Under the pieces are notes generated by a model that made no database searches, was not told the origin of the DNA, and was given only the letters and a program-made list of their open reading frames with translations. The position numbers and the translations under genes are program-made. A stretch of 64,000 nt of DNA, from NCBI RefSeq assembly GCF_037975245.1, contig NC_092563.1, forward strand, positions 10,095,001 through 10,159,000, written 5' to 3'. Each line of letters starts with the position of its first letter. Position 1 is the first letter of the stretch. The stretch comes from Apostichopus japonicus. Lineage: Eukaryota; Echinodermata; Holothuroidea; Aspidochirotida; Stichopodidae. Shown piece after piece: positions 1 to 10,360 of the stretch.

Positions 1-62
1 AAATGTGATTCCAAATTAATACAGAAATTCTTGCTTTCTTTTTTTCATGTGAGAGGGCTTGA

Positions 63-174
63 TGGTCTAGCAGTGGTTAAGGCCCAATCAGGTTTTATAT
101 CCAAGAATTGTTCCCACCAGTTAGCTCAACAGACAGCTTTGTACCTATAAGGGAGTTGTCGCAGGTTCGAATCC
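63..174 (+). repeat. possible tRNA-derived SINE head
   Basis: A Pol III A-box-like motif (TGGTCTAGCAGTGG, 63-76) is followed by a perfect B-box (GGTTCGAATCC, 164-174). The spacing of about 90 bp is wider than in a normal tRNA, so this is more likely a SINE or tRNA relic than a working tRNA gene. No poly(A) tail or target duplication was found. Confidence 0.35.
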
Positions 175-199
175 GTGGTGGGTCATATAAAACTAGTAT

Positions 200-575
200 A
201 GAAAAACTACTTTTATCCATGGGCAAGACTAACTGGATTAGTCAAGTGACTGCTGGACTAATCATTTAGGTCGCTTGACAAAAGCCTGGTCGATAGAGCA
301 TTGTTGAATGACTTGTAAAAACTGGTCATGTGACTAATTGAATTAGTCAATTGACATCTTGACTAAGCGTTTAGGTCGCTTGACTAAAGCCTGGTCGATA
401 GAGGCATAATTGAATGACTAGTAAAAACTGGTCATGTGACCAGGTTTACTTAGTCATATGACCAGAACTATTTGGTCACTGGACCAAAAGTTAGTCAAGT
501 GACTAGAATTAATTGGTCGATAGAAGCATTGTCTGGACTAATGTACTCTAGTCATCTTGACTAGAGTATGTTTAC
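200..575. repeat. tandem repeat rich in TAGTCAAGTGACTA-like palindromes
   Basis: Two direct copies of a unit of about 104 bp (near 240-343 and 345-447) share the stretch around TTTAGGTCGCTTGAC, AAAGCCTGGTCGATAGAG and ACTGGTCATGTGAC. The block is dense in short palindromes such as GGTCATGTGACC and TAGTCAAGTGACTA. It stops where the duplicated sulfotransferase block begins at about 588, so it marks the break that removes the 3' exons of gene A. Confidence 0.6.
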
Positions 576-889
576 AGTGTATCACTAAATCCTCAAGATC
601 TAACCATTATACCTGTTACAAATGGCAACATTTTTATTTTTCAAGGTGAATGAAGTTTCAAACTGAATTACGGGCTCTCTGAAGTTCACGAATATTCACA
701 CATCTCTCTTTTCTTTGGTGGTGGTGGTAGGGGAGGGGGAGGGGGTCTCCTATGTATTGTCCAGATATACAACGACTGAACCATTCCACACACTAAATTC
801 TTATTGAAATTGGTCGATGAAAGAAACTTTAGCTATACAATTGAATATGGACTTCTTTGGACTTAAAAGTTCTCAAGGCCACGTTTAAC

Positions 890-1305
890 AATATGTCTGA
901 TTACAACCTAGAACACCCAAAGGTTGGCAAAACTAGTACTGCGGATCAACGGAGACTCGAGTCACTGATTTAATTATCGAAAGTATTACAATTACCGTAA
1001 AATTATCTAAGTAACAAGTCAGAACACGATCCAAAAAGTTTCATAGTTACCAAGCTTGACGCATCCTTGTGACCCCGACGGGGCGTTCAAGGGACTACGT
1101 CCCCGGGCCAGGTCGATAATAAGGGGGTCCGGGAAAATATAGAGTGGTCCTGGAATACGGTGGGGTCCGCAAAATATGGAATAAAGTATAGTGTAGTCTT
1201 ATTTCATAGTATGCTGTACCACCTAAGGAAAAATTCGACAATTCGTAGTGGAATAATTATCTGCTGGGCCCGATCTGGCCTTTCGACGCCTCCGGGCTCC
1301 TTAAC
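890..1305. other. 416-bp segment present in unit A only, bounded by TTAAC
   Basis: Unit B reads straight through GGCCACGCTTAACCACCCAC (about 29335-29354). Unit A carries 416 extra bases between two TTAAC copies (85-89 of the 801-900 block, and 1301-1305). This fits insertion with a TTAA/TTAAC target duplication, or loss from B by microhomology deletion. I see no terminal inverted repeats, so a piggyBac-type assignment is not supported. The inside has GC-rich inverted bits (CCCCGACGGGGC) but no coding frame. Confidence 0.6.
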
Positions 1306-1408
1306 CACCCACATAGTAGTGTTTGGTACACTATGATAAAGAAAAGGCTCCAACTCAAGTCTGGACTGTAGTTAATAAAATGTCGTATAGGGTGATTGTT
1401 TTACTCAC

Positions 1409-4400
1409 CGAGGACTTTGTCTCTATTTTGCTGTATGCTGTTTACACCAAACGTGCTAAACCAATTAAGGTACCATTCAAATGGTGCGTCATTCCCAGCA
1501 CCCGTCATTTTCCGAATCTTTACCACTGAAAATAAAAATTCATATTTCACCAAACAATTGAGATACACATACTTCTATTGACTTCAAATGCCATTGGACC
1601 TGCAGAAAAATGATATAGATCTGAAACCTACTAAGGTGGATCTCGAAAACAATCATGATGTGCTTTCGACTCTTGGGTGGTATTGTGCCGACATCCATTG
1701 CATGCATGTAGTGTGGTGTTTATCTTTATAGCGTATGCTAACCTATACAAATCGAAGTTTGTTATATTTTCTTAAAATGTTCCAAGAATGATAGCAGTCA
1801 AAAGTAGAATGGCAAGCTGACATTGAGCGTAGCACCTCTTAAGTCCCCGATTCCGAACCTTCACACGCTATCAGCTATTCATGCATTCAAGACATCGACA
1901 CATGTTTCTGGTTTGAAAAGAGTAAGCAAATATTAATAAGCTATTGATTTTCGACATACTTACCTTCTCTGCCGTGTATTGGCAGGCCTGTCCATCCTAA
2001 TCTCCGTTTAGACCACCAGTGGGGTTCCTTTGGTGTTCCCTGGATTTGAGGATGCTGCACAAGTTTTGACCATAAATCTGTAGTACCACATTTTGGCATT
2101 CCAATTAGATAGAAGTAAGGTATACATCGTAACCTTGACTTTTCGTACCAACACGGATTCTTATAACGTTCATCAAATCTTTTTGGAAACTTTCGAAATA
2201 GCTGAAATAAAACAAACATTTAACAAATTTTGCGTTTTCACGTTCCCCACACCAATCACCTCCCATCGCTCCCACTCTGCTGGTATTATTAAGATTGACA
2301 AATTCATGGCGTCCACGGTCGGTGCGATCATTCTTTTACAGCTTATCATAGCGCAAATGAGCTTACCATAGTACATATTAGTTTACCATAGTACATATCA
2401 GCTCACCCATAGTACATATCATCTTACCATAGTACATATCAGCTCAAAATAATACAAATCAGCACACAATAGTACAAATCATCTCACCATAGTACATATC
2501 AGCTTACCATAGTCCATATCAGCTCACCATATTACATATCAGCTTACCATGTTACATATCAGCTCACAATGGTACAAATCAGCTCACAATAGTACATATC
2601 AGCTTACCTTAGAACATATCAGCTTACCATAGTACATATCAGCTTACCTTAGTCCATATCAGCTCACCATATTACATATCAGCTCACCATAGTACATATC
2701 AGCTTACGATAGTACATACCAGCTCACCATATTACATATCAGCTCACCATATTACATATCAGCTCATAATATTACATATCAGCTCACCATAATACAAATC
2801 AGCTCACCATAGTCCATATCAGCTTACCATAGTACATATCAGCTCACCATAGACATAACAGCTTACCATAGTCCATATCAGCTTACAATAGTACATAACA
2901 GCTCACCATAGCACATATCAGCTCACCATAGTACATATTAGCTTACCATAGTACATATCAGCTTACCATAGTACATATCAGCTCATCATAGTACATATCA
3001 GCTCACCATAGTACATAACAGCTCACCATAGAACATATCAGCTTACCATAGTACATATCAGCTCACCATAGTACATATCAGCTCACCATAGTTCATATCA
3101 GCTCACCATAGTACATATCAGCTTAACATAGTACATCTAAGCTTACCATAGTACACACATTTACCTTTCTGCGCGTAGTGTAATATCATTCTCTTCAGCC
3201 GAACATTTAAGGGAGAAAAGCGCAACTATCATCGCCTAACCTACTTGAAAGAAATGATTAGGATTCACTATAAAATTCCGTTCATTATTGCCCCCCCCCC
3301 TCCCACCCGCTCCCCATAACAGCCACACAGCTAACATTAATTTGACTTTGTCTGAGTAAGAGAGAATTGAAGAAACCTTTAAGTCGTCCTTCATACACTT
3401 GTCTGAAGACCAAAAACATAATAATAATGATGATAAAAATAAAACTACATAGCCACAAGAGTAATTGGGCTTTCAATGCGCCTATTCAATACTTTGTTTT
3501 TTTCTTAATTCAACGTCACATCGACAGATGTCTTCGATGAAATGATAATGCTAATAACCCAGCTCCGTCGACAGTCGGAGGAAAAACATTCATTCGGGAG
3601 ATTAATCATAGCTCAGAAGTATTTATCAGCATAAAACTTTGCGTTTACACCTAACTATAGTCCTAATTAATACTCTAAGCAGACCTCAGAAATGCAACAT
3701 TTGATCTCTAAACTTTCACCGCACTCCACACAATTTTGGACCCGCCTACAGCCCGTCTCATGGCGGATCTTGTCCTTAACTCAGTCGGGTAAAATTGCAA
3801 CTTGCGCCGCCCACCCCCCCCCCCTCCCTTCCCCTCTCCGCCGGTTGATTGTTCAGCCGCTGTGACTGATAAAGCTCAAATGCTTACATGTCGAAACCCC
3901 CAACAGTTACATATGTGTGTTATATTCTATAACACCACCAACTAATCATATGCCCAAGTTAATCCTCCTAAAGGCCGCATCCTGATCAAAATCAGAAAGG
4001 TTATCCTTGCCATAAATGATCCAATTGTAATTAATATGCTGTTGCTCTTTATGTTTTACGCAGACGTATGAATTACTATTCCAATCGTTATTTTATAACG
4101 AAATGGTTTTCCTATAAAATATACCTCTGGATCGAGTTTCCGAATATCATATGTGTGTGGATCGAGTACATCCATGCTAACGTTTCCTATTATTTCCTTT
4201 GAGCCTGCATTATTATTTCTGTCTGAGAGCAATGTTGTAATGTTTGGTGGGAATTCACCAACGTTGATGACCTCGGTTCTGTTGTCACGCTGTCTATATG
4301 GGGACGTTCCATAATCTTCTTCATAGTATGATAATTCTTTATAAAGTTCAAAGTTTTCTCCATAGCCGTTTCTTGAGCCTCTACTCTCCTTCGGTGATCT

Positions 4401-4475
4401 AGGCGACATTAACTGCATTGAATAAACAATAATGAACGCCAGCGAGCCCAGAAGAATGCCTTTCAATGTTTTGTC
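1409..4475 (-). CDS. CHST15-like carbohydrate sulfotransferase, gene A (5' half, partial)
   Basis: Three exons are visible on the minus strand: 4475-4077, 2201-1964 and 1525-1409. Exon 1 starts at an acceptor (TATAG/GACAAA), so the true start codon lies in an unseen upstream exon. It encodes a hydrophobic signal-anchor (GILLGSLAFIIVYSMQL) and a Ser/Arg/Asn-rich stem, as in type II Golgi enzymes. The donor ATA/GTAATT gives phase 0. Exon 2 has FYLIGMPKCGTTDLW, the 5'-phosphosulfate-binding loop for PAPS, then KEPHWWSKRR, both typical of the CHST15 family (transfer of sulfate to C6 of GalNAc 4-sulfate in chondroitin sulfate). It ends phase 1 at GTAAGT. Exon 3 (39 codons) continues in frame to GTGAGT. 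The 3'-PAPS-binding exon and the C-terminus are missing: similarity to unit B stops at 588. The gene is truncated here, or continues left of the window after an insertion. Confidence 0.85.
2341..3156. repeat. 20-bp minisatellite (about 41 copies) in an intron of gene A
   Basis: The consensus unit is AGCTCACCATAGTACATATC, with common variants AGCTTACC, ATTACAT and GTCCAT. It lies between exons 1 and 2 of sulfotransferase gene A. The matching array in gene B (30373-30792) has about 21 copies, so the tract has changed length since the duplication. Confidence 0.95.
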
Positions 4476-4479
4476 CTAT

Positions 4480-7400
4480 ATGAGACGAAATCAAAATTAA
4501 ATATATAAATAAATAATAAGAAACTGAAAATTACAAAGTATGCATTGTCACATAATAAATAACATTTCTCATTAAATGACAATACATTATCTGCTTCTCT
4601 TCTAGCTTTGAACAATGTCAGTCATTACCGAATCTTATAAGTATTGGGAGCTTAAAGTAAACCTGGCTGTTGCAGGTTTAAGCCAATTCCTGGAACAATA
4701 AACATACTAACGTTATCATCAATGTAGCCCTAACAACGTTATAGGCATCCCATAGGCATCCATTAATGAGCCTACACACGCATCAATTAATACCGAAACA
4801 GCCATCAACTGAGCTCTAAACTTTGAGAATGTTTTTAACGTAGGGAAAGCTAATATTGTAGTTGCAAATTTTGAAGAAAAACTATATTCAAAGTTTTTCC
4901 AGTTTGTTTTCTCACAAATATTGTCAATTCCTTTTTTTCATCTTATTTTTTAAAGGCAGAAGTCAGAAGCCAGTGAATAGCATTACTATACCTTGCATAT
5001 CTCTTACCTGACCGTCAATTAAGAGAGACAAGGGCATGATTACAATTTTGTTATAAAAGGTGGTTATGATGTTAAGTCATCCAGTGAAGGGTGTCCCCCC
5101 CCCCCCATCTTTGGAGATTTTGGTAAACTGTAGGTTGCTTAGATGAAAAATATTGCTTTGTGTTTTGCACCTTTGGAAACAACGTTGAAGAATCTCCAAT
5201 TGGTTACGTTGTATCGAATGTACAGTACATGTTATATCTTTATGTACTGTACACTAGGAATGTTTGTAATATTATGTCTGCAAGTAGAGTAATTAAATCA
5301 TATTTCTATCGTAATTAGTCAATATGGGAATATGTATAAAATATAAATGGTTCCAATTATTGCCATCTGCTGCCCTTTTGCCATGAAAACATTGAGCTTA
5401 TTGAAGACACACATGCACAAATAAAGTATGCTTTTATCATTATAGCCTACAGCGATTTTAAAGCATTCAACTTTGTTTACGTAACCTTTCTGAAAGTGAC
5501 CTCTGACCTACCGTACAGAACACTGAAATGGTTCCAGTGGTATTTCAACCAACTGCTGTTTACCCAAATTAGTTTAACAAGGATTTCAGTCTTTAGTTTT
5601 CTACTAATCTCAAAGCAATGAATCCTACAGTTTAAAGAGGTATTTCGAAAAGCTATGATCCTTGGCATGCCCCCTCTCCCTCTCCCCCCACCCCCACCTC
5701 CACCAACCCTATACCCCCAACATAGAAAAGTAAAGCAGTATAGCATTGCTGTAATTCGTGAAGAAATCAATCAAAAGAGAAAGAAGTGTATTTAACCTAA
5801 ATTACGAAATCACAAACTCTCCTGTGACCAGATGGTTTCATATTGATTTCTCCAAATTTAAACAAATTTTATATCCACTATACAAGATTCCGTAAAGATT
5901 TGGTTGTCCAGAAGATGCGGAAGACTACCAACAATTTTGTAACAATATATAGAAATCTTATTAGAGTTTAAGGTTTGCCTTTGTTCATGGCTTGTTATCA
6001 ATTGAAAGACATTATACATGGGCGAACGAAAGAATATAAGTTGTGTATACTATTTCTTTATCTCAAACAGACAATCCATATTAAACAAAGCAGTACGTAA
6101 ATATGAGTGTACATAAATGGACTGAGAGATGGCAACCATCTATCTCAAGGAGGATCGAATTGATCATTATTGATTAGCACAAGTTTGTCTCATTTCCTAC
6201 GGTATATTTACAACTACTTACCGATGCACGCTATACGCTCATTAATGGTAGCGAGAATGTTGGGAAAATACTAGAGCACCATGTTGATCTTGCCGAGATA
6301 TCATGCACTGAACTTTGATTTCTAATGCAGAAACGCATATGCCTACAGTGTTAAGATTATGGTACAATACGTTGTTACGGTAGAATACTTCCCAAAAATG
6401 GGGAGGGTAAGGAGGGCGGCACAGAATATATTTAGTTAGAATATATTTAGTCAAAATATATTTAGTTTTTTATAGTCTATACTCTAGCGGCCTTGGTAAT
6501 TGACCATCTATAGTGTGGAAGTCAGTAGAGCAATTAATTGTGCATAGTAGCCTACCTCACCTAAAGAAATCTGCTTTTATGTTATGAGTGTAGCGAATAA
6601 TGACAGCTAGCTTCAATTCAGTTTTAGCACATTAGATTTAGCTATTTACGACTATCATGTTTGGTCAAGTTTTAGGACAAGCAACGGCGACAAACAGACA
6701 CGTCCAATAGATTACAGACTGAATGAAAGTTACCTGCTTCAGTTATTAATCGTTATTGTATACTGCCAAGCAAATTGATTGATTAACGCGAATGAAACTC
6801 GTTGGGATGAATAAAGCGAATTATTTCAATCCTATGCAGTTTAAAGAAGTATTCCGAAAAGCTCTGGGCTTTCTTATCTTCACCGGTCCAATATGTGTTG
6901 ACTAAATTTAAGAAATATGTAAATATATATAAATTTACATATCATACAATCTCTCATATTTGCTGCATTGTTGAAAACTACGTAGGCTATCCGTGGTTAT
7001 GATCCATAGTTCACCGACTACCATGTTATTTGCAAGGTATTATTTCATGTCTTGTAATTAAGAATCGTATTAACTAGTAAGTGTAGGCTACATGTATAGT
7101 TGCAAGAAATGATTACTTGTATCAACAGCACAAAGTAGAACATCAGCGATAAAATGAAAACACGTAGAGGGCACGATGCATTGGATATCAAATATAAAAT
7201 TATTATTGCCCTCCCGCTCCCCCACTTTCTCTTGACCAGAGACAACATCGAGCGGGATTTGTTCTGAAACAGTGTGTAATCGGAATATAAAGGCCACAGT
7301 ATCCGTTTGAACTCTAAAGCTCCTTCGGTAACTTCACTCTGCCCACCCTGTTATTGCTTTTGTCATGTAAAGTTCTTCTTGGTCGACCCAGTTACGATTT

Positions 7401-7912
7401 GGGTAGACACCTATGTAATACATTATATATTTCCACGAAGTTATCCGTGGTCGAGTATGGCAATGTTAGGCTAGGTGAACTGATGAAAAATGCAAGATAT
7501 GAGTGTATACGGACCACCTATATTACCAGTGACGAACTTATCGCAGCCATCGGGACCTGTTCATGAACGATGTTACCCGTATCGGAATCACCAAGTCGCT
7601 GGATTTGAACTCTACGTATATAGTCCAACATGATATTACTGAGATCAAATGGTATACAATGGACCCTCTCCGTCATTTAGGTTTACTATTATCGCGACTT
7701 ACCTTCATAATGTACCTTGTTACGTACTATAGGCTGCTCGAAGTTCTCGTGTTGTTTCCCGACATCAAAATGCTGCAGTACAGTTAGTCACAGACAAGAG
7801 AAACTAGACAAACTAGTAAATTCTAAATCTCATTGCCGGCAAAATAAAGTCATTCCTAGTACCACGATTACACGCTATCAATGCGAAGTATGTCGATATA
7901 TATTACGTACAT
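4480..7912. other. upstream region of gene A, no recognisable gene
   Basis: This stretch matches 32144-35602 closely. It contains poly-C runs (about 5095-5106) and an AT-rich repeat of ATATATTTAGT near 6424-6465. A 74-residue frame at 7563-7787 is also open in unit B, but recent duplication explains that. The first exon and promoter of gene A should lie here; I could not place them. Confidence 0.6.
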
Positions 7913-8446
7913 ATTCAGTATACATAAAAATGCACGGCCTGACTTTAGAATCCGTACCATATGAATGTGCGAGCTTACTTCGAATCGGCCGAAGAACAAC
8001 TGTATAATCCGGCTGGTTTTCTAGTCCTACGTTGCTTTGTAGAGCTAGACACAATTTCGATGTGTATTTCGAGTAGACTGTGTCCCGGCCCTATATGCAC
8101 CTAGACCAATATATTTGTGTATAAGTGTAATAGTGAAGTTAATTACGGCCGTGTACGTACGAGCGGGGAGTTGTTACACACAATTCCCTAGTATAGTACG
8201 TACGAGCGTTGCGACTCGGCAATCTAGCTAGCGCTGTATATGTGGTACTCGGCTACATACAGTACTGTAGATCAGTGTGTGTATATATATCGTACATAAT
8301 GCGTGTATACTACTGTATCATGTAGATCAGTATCTGTCTACATTGTTGGGAGTCGAGTTTCAGTGTGTTGCCATAGGGATGATTTGCACACGGCATTTCG
8401 CTCCCATCAAGCGATGCTTCTCTCGGATTCATTCTATATAGACCCT
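7913..8446. other. unassigned spacer
   Basis: This is AT-rich unique-looking sequence between the end of the A/B duplication and the inverted block beginning at 8447. It contains short GTATATATAT and GTACGTACG tracts. No gene or element was recognised. Confidence 0.4.
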
Positions 8447-8640
8447 TTAATTAGAGAAGAAAATCAACAGAGAAGAAATTATAACGAATCACTAATCAAA
8501 TCCTATCTTGTCAACTTGTTTTTGTGAGAACTGTCAGTGTTTTCCTTTATCGCCCGTTGGAGACGTCTCCTGAAGAAGCGTAAAATACGGCATCGAGATA
8601 CCCCAGTACCTCTCTCTCGCGAGTCCCTTAATAACATTAC
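8447..8640 (+). repeat. intergenic block X1 (inverted copy at 60001-60195)
   Basis: The sequence from TTTAATTAGAGAAGA through GAGACGTCTCCTGAAGAAG to TCCCTTAATAACATTAC is found in reverse complement at 60195-60001. At 60 kb the homology continues into the equivalent of 10035. Bases 8641 to about 10030 are therefore extra sequence in this copy and contain several repeats. Confidence 0.85.
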
Positions 8641-8685
8641 AGGTGCGTATCCAGGGGGGGCTTTGGGGGCGCGCGCCCCCCGGGT

Positions 8686-8811
8686 AAGGAAAAGAGGAGA
8701 GAAAAAAAGAGAAGAAAAAAGGGAAAAGGAGGGGGGAAAAAGAGGAGGAATGAGAGAAAGGAAGGGAAAAGAAAAAGAAGAAAGAGAGAAAAAGGAGAAA
8801 AGGAGGGAGTA
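8686..8811 (+). repeat. homopurine tract (GA-rich, about 125 bp)
   Basis: This is an almost uninterrupted run of A and G (GGAAAAGAGGAGAGAAAAAA-type). It follows a G-rich motif of the dispersed CGTATCCAGGGGGG class at 8645-8660. It explains the long low-complexity frames on both strands here, none of which is a gene. Such tracts can form triplex DNA. Confidence 0.9.
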
Positions 8812-9235
8812 GAAGATAACCAAGACATCGGGAAGAGAAAGAGGAACAGTCATAGTTAAAGTGCTGATCCCAATTATATACACAGGGTAGCCAGTGACAG
8901 ATCAAGGATTACGGAGGGGGTGTGCGCCTCACCCTACCCCTTACACCGACAACTCCATTTTTGACGTTTCCATTTTTCCTCTCTCACTAATGTATCTATA
9001 TAAATACTATATATGGTCTATCATAACGCGTGTGTGTGTATGGACGCCTTAAGTAATTTTACAATTGCGCTATATGTAACCATGCAACTGTGGCTGGTCT
9101 TGAACTCGACCGAGTCGTCGGGGAACATGACGCATTTTGGGAAGGGGGCGACCGCCCCGCCCCCCGAGCAAATTTTCTTTACGACATCGCTAGTAATTTC
9201 AAAATAGACAATGCTTAGATGCAACTTACAAGGCC

Positions 9236-9345
9236 TGGGAAGTGTCATTTCCAGCGATCTGGGAGGCATTTTCGGCCAAAATTTTTCTTGTACGCTTCGC
9301 GCCAACTCATGGTGGCGCTTCGCTTAGATAGTTTGCCTACAGGCT
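9236..9345 (-). repeat. dispersed repeat R1 with GCGCCACCAT hairpin
   Basis: Read on the minus strand, CTATCTAAGCG, AGCGCCACCAT, TTGGCGC and AAGCGT are followed by AAGAAAAATTTT and a CAGAT/ACTTCCC tail. Two plus-strand copies of the same layout lie at about 47800-47905 and 48494-48600. The core GCGCCACCAT...GGTTGGCGC can fold back on itself. It is non-coding. Confidence 0.75.
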
Positions 9346-9482
9346 TCGCCCCTCCCTTGGCAATTACTCGCTACACGCCTGTTCGAAATTGTAAAGCAAA
9401 GAGCAGATATAACATCATATCAGTGAGCATTGAGATGCATGTTCCATGATGAACAGCCTCAAAAACTGTCTATGTGTGTAGT

Positions 9483-9927
9483 CAAAGGCGTAGGAGCCAA
9501 ATTGGATTTAGGGCTGTAACGACTTGCCCGAAAAAAAGGCCAAAATTTTTCGCGCGCGAAGCGCGCGTTCAACATATCGATGCCAATATCATATAAGCAA
9601 GCATCGGTCATTACATTGCATGGCATCGTGTGCCTTAAGATCCGTGAAAGTTGCACAGTATACCGCCGGATGCTAATGTAAACAACCAAATGTCTTATGT
9701 AGATGGAGAAAAACCATACAGATCCATTTATGTCAAAACTCTCTTTTACAGTAGTAATGTCGGCCAAGCTTACAACTTTATTTTAATTACCAAGGAGATC
9801 ATTTTTAAGCTATTCATTGCTATTTATTTTTCTTTCAGTAGGTGCCCGAAAAAAATGGGAAAAATTTGGTTGCGGGAAGGAGGGGGGGGGGGGCTGCAGC
9901 CCGCCACCTACGGGACCTACGCCTATG
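9483..9927. mobile_element. hAT-type MITE, 445 bp, with 8-bp target duplication
   Basis: The termini are CAAAGGCGTAGGAGCC (9483) and GGGACCTACGCCTATG (ending 9927), imperfect inverted repeats of the form CAWAGGCGTAGG. They are flanked by identical 8-bp repeats TGTGTAGT at 9475-9482 and 9928-9935. The 8-bp duplication and CA...TG ends fit the hAT superfamily. The inside is non-coding and has the palindromic core CGCGCGCTTCGCGCGCG (about 9551-9567). A related inverted copy lies near 50345-50506. Confidence 0.85.
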
Positions 9928-10179
9928 TGTGTAGTGTTCGGTTTCGATATACCTGATATCGGAAATATCTGCTATTTGTCATTTCCTTCAACCAAGTTTT
10001 ATAATAGCCGTTATAAGAGGTTGCAATATTCTTCTTCTTGAAATAGTTATAATTATACAGTCTTCTTCAAACGGCGCTGTGGATATGATTTGACCCTATA
10101 TCCGAGAACGAATGCGGGCGCTGTTTACAGATGCTTTTCAGAGCCGTATATAGAGAGAGTTTGGCCAACTGGCGATTTG

Positions 10180-10187
10180 TGACGTCA
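10180..10187. promoter_or_regulatory. CRE-like palindrome TGACGTCA
   Basis: A perfect CREB/ATF consensus palindrome lies 11 bp inside the left terminal repeat of the 4.2-kb element. Its position upstream of the candidate first exon suggests a promoter carried by the element; this is inference from sequence only. Confidence 0.35.
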
Positions 10188-10316
10188 CACGCAAACCATG
10201 GGCATCAAAATAGGTCCAGTTGTCGTTACCAGTTGCGCGAAACACGAAAAACACCACACACAATATATAGCAGCTTTGCACACTGTGCTCGTTGCGAACA
10301 AACGAAGCGACTCAGA

Positions 10317-10360
10317 ATGTCAGATTTTGACAGGCATGCGAGGAACAAAATGGATATCAG
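10317..10360 (+). CDS. candidate first coding exon inside the 4.2-kb element
   Basis: ATG at 10317 opens MSDFDRHARNKMDIR and runs into a donor-like AG/GTAATG at 10361. It sits 148 bp inside the left terminal repeat, downstream of a CRE palindrome, where the first exon of an element-encoded protein would be expected. I do not recognise the peptide and could not find a convincing next exon, so this may be chance. Confidence 0.2.

Larger units (their letters stand above)
588..7912. repeat. segmental duplication, unit A (matches 29044-35602)
   Basis: This block is nearly identical to 29044-35602 in the same orientation. The left edge is at AAATCCTCAAGATCTAACC and the right edge just after TATATTACGTACAT. 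It contains three sulfotransferase exons and their introns and upstream sequence. Differences between the copies include the extra 416 bp at 890-1305 in A, about twice as many 20-bp repeats in A, and an extra segment of about 80 bp near 33690-33770 in B made of CTTCCTGC-type short repeats. Confidence 0.95.

Noticed and set aside
890-1305. piggyBac element at TTAA
   Set aside because: The two ends (CAATATG and GGGCTCC) are not inverted repeats of each other.
3285-3476. 63-residue hydrophobic frame (also open in unit B at 30901-31110) resembling a membrane anchor
   Set aside because: No ATG, ends in a variable poly-C run, and conservation is explained by the recent duplication. The true anchor is in exon 1 at 4077-4475.
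7563-7787. 74-residue frame conserved in units A and B (35252-35476)
   Set aside because: The copies are recent; the few differences include amino acid changes, and no domain or splice context was seen.
8503-8905. Long Phe/Ser/Pro and Lys/Glu/Arg-rich frames on both strands
   Set aside because: They translate a homopurine/homopyrimidine tract and overlap in several frames; low complexity only.
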